Shown here: in pieces, positions 58,348 to 64,000 of the stretch | How positions within the stretch are numbered: position 1 is the stretch's first letter | How the letters are laid out: each line of letters begins with the position of its first letter | Source: Nocardia harenae NBRC 108248 | GTDB taxonomy: Bacteria > Actinomycetota > Actinomycetes > Mycobacteriales > Mycobacteriaceae | Direction: 5' to 3' | DNA: 64,000 nucleotides | Assembly (NCBI RefSeq): GCF_001612885.1 | Contig: NZ_BDBH01000014.1 | Coordinates: 1 to 64,000, forward strand | Made by a program: the position numbers and the translations under genes | The notes under the pieces: model-generated | Database searches by the model: none | Seen by the model: only the letters and a program-made list of their open reading frames with translations | What the model was told of the DNA's origin: nothing

Positions 58348-58851
58348 TCACCCCCGCGGCTTCGGGAGGTGCAGGCCCATGAGAACGGCGTCCCAGAGCT
58401 CGCCGCTGCGGCGGCGGTAGTGGCGGCGCAGCCTGCCCTCGACCTCGAATCCGGCGCGCCGGTAGAGCGCGATCGCCGGTTCGTTGTGCGGCCACACCTG
58501 CAGGGTCACCTTGTGCGCTCCGCGCTCGCGAGCCCATGCGACGACCGCGTCGAGCAGTGCGGTGCCGATGCCCTGCCCGCGATGGCCCGCGGCGACCTGC
58601 ATGCCGAAGGTGGTGACGCCGGTGGTGTCGAAGTACGTCACGGCCGTGCCCGCGAGGACGCCGTCCACCTCGGCGACGAAGACGCCCCTGCCCTCCGCGA
58701 TGGCCGCCCGGATCGTCGCGGCCGCCGCGACCTCGTCCACCGGCGGCTCGGCGCCGATCCAGCGGCCCTCCGCCGCTACCGCCGCGCGCAGTGCCGCCAT
58801 GGCCTCGGCGTCGGCGGGCGTGGCGGCGCGGACCGATCGGTGGGTGCTCAC
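58348..58851 (-). CDS. GNAT family N-acetyltransferase
   Basis: Protein of 167 residues. SVRAATPADAEAMAALRAAV starts the fold, and the acetyl-CoA pyrophosphate loop is VAAGHRGQGIGTALLDAVVA (Q/RxxGxG/A) near residues 95-114, followed by LQVWPHNEPAIALYRRAGFE, the usual C-terminal strand and helix. It transfers acetyl from acetyl-CoA to an amine of unknown identity. It starts with GTG 58851 and is divergent from the membrane protein gene at 58928 with 76 bp between them. Confidence 0.92.
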   Translation of the reverse strand: MSTHRSVRAATPADAEAMAALRAAVAAEGRWIGAEPPVDEVAAAATIRAAIAEGRGVFVAEVDGVLAGTAVTYFDTTGVTTFGMQVAAGHRGQGIGTALLDAVVAWARERGAHKVTLQVWPHNEPAIALYRRAGFEVEGRLRRHYRRRSGELWDAVLMGLHLPKPRG

Positions 58852-58927
58852 CGGCGGACAGTACAGCGAGCGGTGCGGCGCGAGCAGGTCGGTTGAGCGG
58901 CGCCACCACCCCGTGGATGATGTGGCG

Positions 58928-59491
58928 GTGACATCGGATGACATCGACGCCCGAGCCCGCGAGCTGGCGACCCGGCTGGGCACAGCGCCGCCGCAGCTCC
59001 AGGAGGGACCGGTTGCGGCCTGGGTGGCCGAGGGCGTGCGCGCACTGCCCCAGCCCGAGCGGACGGTGCTCGTGGTCGGCCCCGCCTTCGGCGAGCTCAC
59101 CCCGGCCGAGCAGGAGGCCGGGCTGGCGAGCGCGCTGGTGATCGCGGAGCTGTTCCGGCGCGGGAAGCGCACGCCGCTGATCGCGGCCGGGGTGGTCACC
59201 GTCGCCGCCGGTGCGGCGGGCCTGGTCGTCGCCGACCCGAAATGGCTGGTCGTCCTCGGGCTCATCGTGCTGTTCCCGGTCAGCTTCGTGCTCGCGCAGG
59301 CGCTGTGGTTGCGCGGTATCGCCTACGGGCACGACCGCCGCCTCGCGGAGGTGTTCGGTCGCGACACCCCGGAGTTGCTCCTCGACCTCAATGCCCGCAA
59401 CAAGCACGAGATCCGCGGCATCCTGCGCGCCTACCTCGCGGTGGCGAACCCCTCGCGGAACAGCCGCAGCAGGCGCCTGCACGCCGTCTGA
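58928..59491 (+). CDS. Two-helix membrane protein, hypothetical
   Basis: Protein of 187 residues. A soluble N-terminal half (ELTPAEQEAGLASALVIAEL) precedes a pair of transmembrane helices (TPLIAAGVVTVAAGAAGLVV and LVVLGLIVLFPVSFVLAQAL), then a cytoplasmic C-terminal region HDRRLAEVFGRDTPELLLDL. The arrangement recalls the front part of M48-type membrane peptidases, but no HExxH is present, so function is unknown. GTG 58928 follows GGATGA by 7 bases; GTG 58922 in the same frame is possible. Confidence 0.65.
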   Translation: MTSDDIDARARELATRLGTAPPQLQEGPVAAWVAEGVRALPQPERTVLVVGPAFGELTPAEQEAGLASALVIAELFRRGKRTPLIAAGVVTVAAGAAGLVVADPKWLVVLGLIVLFPVSFVLAQALWLRGIAYGHDRRLAEVFGRDTPELLLDLNARNKHEIRGILRAYLAVANPSRNSRSRRLHAV

Positions 59492-59609
59492 GCCGAGGAC
59501 GCATGCGGCGATCCGGCGTGGCAGCGCGCACGGGATTCCCGCACCGGAGCGATGAATTCCCCGCTCCCGGGCGGTCGAAGCTCAGGACACCACAGAAAAG
59601 GAGATCGCC

Positions 59610-60215
59610 ATGCCGGAGCTTCTCGTCGACTTCATCACCTCGCTCGACGGTTACGCATCGGGAGCGGGATGGCCCGGGTTCTGGGGCCTGGAGGGGCCGG
59701 AGTACCTCGCCTGGCTCGGCGCCCAGCCGCAGGCCACCCACCTGATGGGCGCCAACACCTACCGCCTGATGTCGGGCTTCGCCGGCGGCGCCGTCCCCGA
59801 TGGCCAGGACGAGTTCCGGCCGGAGGAGCAGGAGTCCGTCGACGGGCTCACCGCGGCGCCGAAGGTCGTCTTCTCCTCCTCCCTCGAACAACCTCTGACC
59901 TGGGCCAACTGCACGCTCGTCCGGGACGACGCCGTCGAGGCGGTCCGCGCCATGAAGGCGAGCGGTTCGGGGCTGCTCACCACGATCGGCAGCCTGAGCC
60001 TGTCCCGGTCCCTGCTGCGGGCCGGGCTCGTCGACCGATTCCGGGTCGTGATGTTCCCCGTCATCACCGGCGCCACCGGGGCGGAGCGGATCTACGACGG
60101 CTACCCCGATGTCGCCCTCGAGATGATCGAGCACCGCACCTTCGACCGCGGCATCCAACTGGTCGAGTACAAGCCCCGCGTCCTGGATCATCCCCCGCTC
60201 GGCACCCCGGCGTGA
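59610..60215 (+). CDS. RibD C-terminal / dihydrofolate reductase-like protein
   Basis: Protein of 201 residues. VDFITSLDGYASG opens the fold, and HLMGANTYRLMSG, SGSGLLTTIGSLSLSRSLLR and FPVITGATGAERIY follow in the order of the RibD C-terminal (dihydrofolate reductase-fold) family. NADPH-dependent reduction of a small substrate is likely, and the substrate is unknown; these genes are often stand-alone in actinomycetes. A strong AAAGGAG lies 8 bases before the ATG. Confidence 0.88.
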   Translation: MPELLVDFITSLDGYASGAGWPGFWGLEGPEYLAWLGAQPQATHLMGANTYRLMSGFAGGAVPDGQDEFRPEEQESVDGLTAAPKVVFSSSLEQPLTWANCTLVRDDAVEAVRAMKASGSGLLTTIGSLSLSRSLLRAGLVDRFRVVMFPVITGATGAERIYDGYPDVALEMIEHRTFDRGIQLVEYKPRVLDHPPLGTPA

Positions 60216-60338
60216 CGCCTGCCGCGGAGCGCCGATACGGCGTCTCACCGGCCGAATCGGCACCGGGGACCGTGTAATGTGTCGCCGTATGAACACCGTC
60301 GGGTTGCATATCTCCGCCGCAAAGTGTGTCGTGGGATC

Positions 60339-60713
60339 GTGACCAACACATCGGGAGACGCGTACCCCCTGACGGACACGATGACCACCACGGTCTCCGC
60401 GCGCGCGGGCGCGACGGTGCTGTCGGTGGCGGGCGAGGTGGATCTGGCGACGGCGCCCGCGCTGGAGAACGCGATCGACGCGATTCTCGGCGAGCGGCCC
60501 GCGTCGCTGATCATCGACCTGACCGCGGTCAGCTTCCTGGCCTCGGCGGGAATGGCGACGCTGGTGGCCGCGCATCAGCGGGCCGGGGAGTCGACGGCCA
60601 TCGCGGTGGTGGCGGACGGGCCGGCGACCAGCAGGCAGCTCAAGATGACGAGCCTGGATCAGGTGTTCGAGCTGTACGCCACGCTGGACGAGGCGGTGGC
60701 CGGGCGCGGCTGA
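60339..60713 (+). CDS. STAS-domain anti-sigma factor antagonist
   Basis: Protein of about 124 residues with a complete STAS domain: VSARAGATVLSVAGEVDLAT, APALENAIDAIL, LIIDLTAVSFLASAGMATLV (the phosphorylatable serine lies in FLASAGM, as in SpoIIAA-type proteins) and ATSRQLKMTSLDQVFELYAT. It would bind an anti-sigma kinase and free a sigma factor such as the SigF-like protein encoded at 11437. I use GTG 60339; ATG 60381, which removes 14 residues, is also possible. It ends at a strong hairpin. Confidence 0.9.
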   Translation: MTNTSGDAYPLTDTMTTTVSARAGATVLSVAGEVDLATAPALENAIDAILGERPASLIIDLTAVSFLASAGMATLVAAHQRAGESTAIAVVADGPATSRQLKMTSLDQVFELYATLDEAVAGRG

Positions 60714-60724
60714 GGGCGAACGGC

Positions 60725-60756
60725 ATCGGCCCCGCCCGGCGACGGGCGGGGCCGAT
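60725..60756. terminator. Bidirectional terminator hairpin
   Basis: A perfect 13-bp stem (ATCGGCCCCGCCC with GGGCGGGGCCGAT) around a 6-base loop, in the 49-bp gap between the convergent STAS and LLM oxidoreductase genes. Confidence 0.8.
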
Positions 60757-60762
60757 CCGCGT

Positions 60763-61800
60763 TCAGACGATGTCGCGGAGCTGTTCGATGAGCTGCACGC
60801 GCTCGGCCGTGGTGCCCGCGAGCGGGACGACATTGAGCACGGTGGCGCCCGCCTCGCGGAAGGCGGCGACGCGCTCCTTCACGAAACCGGCGGGGCCGAT
60901 CAGGGAGACGTCGCGCACCAGGTCGTCGGGGACGGCCCTGGTCGCCTCCTCCTTCTTCCCCGCCAGGTACAGCTCCTGGATGCGGTCGGCCGCGGCGCCG
61001 TAGCCGTAGCGGGTGGCGAGAGTGTGGTAGAAGTTCTTGGCGCGCGCGCCCATGCCGCCGATGTAGAGCGCGAGGTGCGGTTTCACGAACTCCAGCAGCG
61101 GGGTCACGTTCTCGCCGATGGCGAGCGGGGGGCCCGCGTAGACCTCGAGGTCGCCGAGCGCGGGGTCGCGCTTGGCGCGGCCGGCGTCGAGCGCCTCGCC
61201 CCAGACGTCCTTGGCCCGCTCCGGCAGGAAGAAGGCGGGCTGCCAGCCCTCGGCGAGCTCGGCGGCGAGCTCGACGTTCTTCGGACCGAGCGCGGCGAGC
61301 AGCACCGGGATGCGCTCGCGCACGGGGTGGTTGACGAGCTTGAGCGGCTTGCCGAAGCCGGTGCCCTCGCCCGCGGGCAGCGGGATGCGGTAGTACTTCC
61401 CGTCGTACTCCAGCCGCTCGCGGCGCCACACCGTGCGGCAGATCTCGATGGTTTCCCTGGTGCGCCCGATCGGCGCGTCGTAGGGCACGCCGTGGAAACC
61501 CTCGATGACCTGGGGGCCGGAGGCGCCGAGGCCGAGCACGAAGCGGCCGTCGGAGACGAAGTCGAGCCCGGCCGCGGTCATGGCGGTGAGGCTGGGGGTG
61601 CGGGTGTAGAGCTGCAGGATGCCGGAGGCGAGCTGCACCCGCTCGGTGCGGGCGGCCAGGAAGCCGAGCGCGCTCACCGCGTCGAAGGAGTACGCCTCGG
61701 GTACGAACACGATGTCCAGCCCGGCGCGCTCGAGGTCGGCCACCTCGGCGGCCACCTCCTTGAAGCCACCCGAGTAGTTGATCCCCAATCCGATCCGCAT
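60763..61800 (-). CDS. LLM-class F420-dependent oxidoreductase
   Basis: Luciferase-like protein of 345 residues with the barrel marks of the F420 branch: RIGLGINYSGGFKEVAAEVA, DIVFVPEAYSFDAVSALGFL, RTPSLTAMTAAGLDFVSDGR and VLGLGASGPQVIEGFHGVPY, all typical of the mycobacterial LLM F420 family. Substrate specificity cannot be read from sequence. The ATG at 61800 is preceded by only a weak site. It is convergent with the STAS gene and divergent from the cyclodeaminase gene. Confidence 0.9.
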   Translation of the reverse strand: MRIGLGINYSGGFKEVAAEVADLERAGLDIVFVPEAYSFDAVSALGFLAARTERVQLASGILQLYTRTPSLTAMTAAGLDFVSDGRFVLGLGASGPQVIEGFHGVPYDAPIGRTRETIEICRTVWRRERLEYDGKYYRIPLPAGEGTGFGKPLKLVNHPVRERIPVLLAALGPKNVELAAELAEGWQPAFFLPERAKDVWGEALDAGRAKRDPALGDLEVYAGPPLAIGENVTPLLEFVKPHLALYIGGMGARAKNFYHTLATRYGYGAAADRIQELYLAGKKEEATRAVPDDLVRDVSLIGPAGFVKERVAAFREAGATVLNVVPLAGTTAERVQLIEQLRDIV

Positions 61801-61902
61801 GGGGTCAACATATCCCCGGCTACGGCCGGGCCGAGCACCGGTGCGGCCGGCGCGGCCGGATAGCGTGTAGCGGCCAGCTCCCGACCACGAAAGGTGCCGT
61901 CC

Positions 61903-62568
61903 GTGTCGCAGTCATCCGCGCCGAGCCCGCAGGCAGCAACCGAAGCCGGCTTCGGCGCCCTCACCGTCGGCGCGTACCTGGAGCAGCTGGGCGCCAAGGT
62001 GCCCGCGCCCGGCGGCGGCGCGGTGGCGGCGCTGCACGCGGCGCAGGGCGCGGCGCTGGTCGCCATGGTCGCGCGCTACACCACCAGGGCCAAGGATGCC
62101 GAGCACCGCCCGGAGGTCGACCGGGTCATCGCCGCCGCGGACGCCGCGCGGGAGCGCGCGCTGGCGCTCGCCGACGCCGATGCCGCCGCCTTCACCGCGG
62201 TGGGCGCCGCCTACAAGCTGCCGAAGGAGTCCGAGACCAGGCAGCGAGCGATCACCGACGCGCTGATCGGCGCGGCCAGGGTGCCCGCCGATGTGGTGGA
62301 CGCGGCCGACGAGGTGCTCGCGCTCGCGGCCGACCTGCTCCCCATCGGCAATCCGAACGTGGTCACCGATATCGGCGCCGCCGCGGACGCCGCCAGGGCC
62401 GCCGCCACGAGCTCGCGGCTGAACATCGAGATCAACCTGGTGTCGCTGCGCGGCGCTGTCGCGGATAACGATCTGGCAGACTTCGCCGCCGCGCTGGCCC
62501 GCATCGAGGAGATCACCGCGCGGGCGGATGCCCTGCACACGGAGGTCGTACGCGCGGTTCGCGGCTGA
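61903..62568 (+). CDS. Cyclodeaminase/cyclohydrolase family protein
   Basis: Protein of 221 residues of the formiminotransferase-cyclodeaminase family: LTVGAYLEQLGAKVPAPGGG and AVAALHAAQGAALVAMVARY form the start of the helical bundle, and LPIGNPNVVTDIGAAADAAR is the conserved folate-site loop. Stand-alone relatives act on formimino-tetrahydrofolate or methenyl-tetrahydrofolate. GAAAGG sits 9 bases before GTG 61903, the reason for choosing it over GTG 61894. It begins 102 bases from the divergent LLM gene. Confidence 0.87.
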   Translation: MSQSSAPSPQAATEAGFGALTVGAYLEQLGAKVPAPGGGAVAALHAAQGAALVAMVARYTTRAKDAEHRPEVDRVIAAADAARERALALADADAAAFTAVGAAYKLPKESETRQRAITDALIGAARVPADVVDAADEVLALAADLLPIGNPNVVTDIGAAADAARAAATSSRLNIEINLVSLRGAVADNDLADFAAALARIEEITARADALHTEVVRAVRG

Positions 62569-62688
62569 AACCGACCGTGTCTCAACCGGGTTACCCCGGT
62601 AGCAGGGCGCGCGCTCGGCTGGACCGCGATGATCATGACGGCCTAGGCTTACTACCTACTTACCACACCCGGTTCGAAGGTGGTTGTC

Positions 62689-63441
62689 ATGAGGAGCGCG
62701 TGTCGGCCTCTTTTCCTGCTCGCCGCGGTGGTCGCGCTGGCGGTGTCCGGCGTCGGCGCCGCGTTCGGCGGTATCGCGGCCGCTCCGGATATCCCCGCGG
62801 TCGTCGCGATCACCCCGTCGGACGGGCGAACGGTCGGGATCTATCCCCCGGTCACGGTGCGCTACGAGGCGCCGGTGACCGACCGGGCGGCGGCCGAGCG
62901 GGCGCTGACCGTGCGCGCGCCGGAAGCGGTGCCCGGCCACGTGACCTGGAACAGCGCCACCGAGATGACCTGGCTGCCCGAGGCGTACCTGCCCGCCCGC
63001 ACGAAGGTGCAGGTGTTCGCGGCGGGCTGGCGCACCGAGTTCGAGACCAATGCCGGGTTCAGCGCGGTCGGTGACATCTCGGCGCACACCTTCACAGTGA
63101 GCATCGGCGGCGTCCCGGTGCGCACCATGCCCGCCTCGTACGGCAAGCCGGGCTGGGAGACCCCGGCGGGCACCTTCCCGATCCTGGAGAAGTTCCGCCG
63201 GGTGACCTTCGACTCGCGCACCATCGGCATTCCGCTCAGCTCGCCGGAGGGCTACCTCATCCAGGGCGAGTACGCGGAGCGGCTCACCTGGGGCGGGGTC
63301 TTCGTGCACTCGGCGCCGTGGTCGGTGGAGTCGCAGGGGTCGGCGAACGTGAGCCACGGCTGCGTGAACCTGGCCCCGGACGACGCCGCCTGGTTCTACG
63401 AGAACGCCGGGATCGGCGACCCGGTGCAGCTGCACTGGTAG
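62689..63441 (+). CDS. L,D-transpeptidase
   Basis: Secreted peptidoglycan cross-linking enzyme of 250 residues. An N-terminal hydrophobic signal/anchor (RPLFLLAAVVALAVSGVGAA) is followed by an Ig-like domain (about 38-115) and a YkuD catalytic domain. The active site is HSAPWSVESQGSANVSHGCV with the conserved His, Ser/His and Cys (SHGCVN, about residue 226). It forms 3-3 cross-links; there is no lipobox cysteine, unlike the lipoprotein LdtMt2-type enzymes. GAAGG lies 8 bases before the ATG. Confidence 0.93.
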   Translation: MRSACRPLFLLAAVVALAVSGVGAAFGGIAAAPDIPAVVAITPSDGRTVGIYPPVTVRYEAPVTDRAAAERALTVRAPEAVPGHVTWNSATEMTWLPEAYLPARTKVQVFAAGWRTEFETNAGFSAVGDISAHTFTVSIGGVPVRTMPASYGKPGWETPAGTFPILEKFRRVTFDSRTIGIPLSSPEGYLIQGEYAERLTWGGVFVHSAPWSVESQGSANVSHGCVNLAPDDAAWFYENAGIGDPVQLHW

Positions 63442-63517
63442 TTTTCGCCGCCGCGGCCCGGGTACGCGGCGCTCGACGGCCGGGGCTCGCCCGGCCGCCC
63501 GAGCGGGCGGAGGCGAT

Positions 63518-64000
63518 ATGCGGATCGGGTACAAGCTGGCCGCGGAGGCGTACGGACCGAAGGAGCTGATCCGGCAGGCGGTCGCGGCCGAGCGCGCCGG
63601 TTTCGACTTCGTCGAGATCAGCGACCACTACCACCCGTGGCTGGACAACCAGGGCCACTCCCCCTTCGCCTGGACGGTGCTCGGCGCCATCGCCGCGCGC
63701 ACCGAGCGCGCCGGGCTGGTCACCGGGGTCACCTGCCCGATCCTGCGCTACCACCCGGCAATCGTGGCGCAGGCGGCGGCGACGCTGGCGCTGGTCAGCG
63801 ACGGCCGCTTCACCTTCGGCGTCGGCTCCGGCGAGCGGCTGAACGAGCACGTGGTCGGCCGCGAGTTCCCGCCGGTGCACATCCGGCAGGCCATGTTCCG
63901 GGAGGCGCTGGAGATCATCCGGCTGCTCTGGCAGGGCGGGTACCGGAGCTACGAGGGCAAGTACCTGCAGCTCTCCGACGCGCGGATCTTCGACCTGCCG
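63518..64000 (+). CDS. F420-dependent LLM oxidoreductase, G6PDH-related (cut by window end)
   Basis: The first 161 codons of a luciferase-like F420 enzyme, truncated by the window edge rather than by mutation. MRIGYKLAAEAYGPKELIRQ, EISDHYHPWLDNQGHSPFAW, GLVTGVTCPILRYHPAIVAQ and FGVGSGERLNEHVVG follow the F420-dependent glucose-6-phosphate dehydrogenase family very closely, including the DHYHPW active-site helix and the GSGERLNEH loop. The sub-family cannot be fixed without the C-terminal half. GGAGGCGAT directly precedes the ATG. Confidence 0.88.
   Translation, partial: MRIGYKLAAEAYGPKELIRQAVAAERAGFDFVEISDHYHPWLDNQGHSPFAWTVLGAIAARTERAGLVTGVTCPILRYHPAIVAQAAATLALVSDGRFTFGVGSGERLNEHVVGREFPPVHIRQAMFREALEIIRLLWQGGYRSYEGKYLQLSDARIFDLP

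Overview
This is a 64 kb chromosomal stretch from a very GC-rich actinomycete, most likely Nocardia or a close mycolic-acid-containing relative. The pointers are an MMPL transporter, DUF3052 and DUF3349 proteins of the mycobacterial type, several F420-type enzymes (split-barrel PPOX, Ddn-type, two luciferase-like), a SigF-like sigma factor, an ANTAR protein, a CYP157-like P450, an L,D-transpeptidase, and frequent GTG starts with ATGA stop/start overlaps. No rRNA, tRNA, CRISPR array, prophage or insertion sequence was seen.

Layout. 0-9 kb: a flavin reductase, a DUF3052 protein, then a minus-strand operon metY > CoA-binding protein > OsmC > FAD oxidoreductase. Between the first two genes of that operon lies a four-copy 75-bp in-frame tandem repeat resembling a mycobacterial MIRU. 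A PAS/ANTAR protein and a three-gene ABC-2 exporter divergent from a TetR gene follow. 9-26 kb: an ABC1/UbiB kinase divergent from a SigF-like sigma gene, a vapC remnant, a DinB/DUF664 and WYL divergent pair, a lipase-like protein, a DUF3349-PhoU fusion, a CrtI-type desaturase, a Ddn-type protein, an XRE/aldo-keto reductase divergent pair, a Pro/Ala-rich membrane protein and several very small ORFs. 26-33 kb: a GT-C-like membrane protein and a catabolic-looking operon (SDR > saccharopine-dehydrogenase-like > acyl-CoA ligase) divergent from a TetR gene, with a helically phased direct-repeat array between them. 33-44 kb: rhodanese, a MarR and beta-lactamase-fold hydrolase pair, two tiny hydrophobic peptide ORFs each followed by a hairpin, a SnoaL > Tol-annotated > EEP operon, an F420 reductase remnant, an aldehyde dehydrogenase, an MMPL transporter and a tandem PAP2 enzyme. 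44-48 kb: the meta-cleavage lower pathway (hydratase, acylating acetaldehyde dehydrogenase, aldolase) divergent from an IclR gene. 48-64 kb: DUF389, NAD-dependent DNA ligase, two small secreted proteins, a CGWC thioredoxin, an M20 peptidase, a CYP157-like P450 lacking ExxR, an acyl-CoA-oxidase-like enzyme, GNAT, RibD-like, STAS, two F420 LLM oxidoreductases, a cyclodeaminase and an L,D-transpeptidase.

How the genes fit together. Several units are small divergons in which a regulator faces the genes it probably controls: TetR/ABC exporter, WYL/DUF664, XRE/AKR, TetR/SDR operon, MarR/hydrolase and IclR/hydratase operon. The dmpEFG-type operon turns 2-hydroxypentadienoate into pyruvate and acetyl-CoA, but no ring-cleavage genes are visible nearby, so its feeder pathway must be elsewhere. 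Gene remnants (OsmC, vapC, F420-NADP reductase, an acidic C-terminal tail after iclR) suggest an accessory region subject to turnover. The most unusual items are the MIRU-like repeat that copies a ribosome-binding site and start codon, the ExxR-less P450, the DUF3349-PhoU fusion, the phased 22-bp operator array and the tiny hydrophobic peptide loci. Functions come from recognising motifs by eye; no database search was run.
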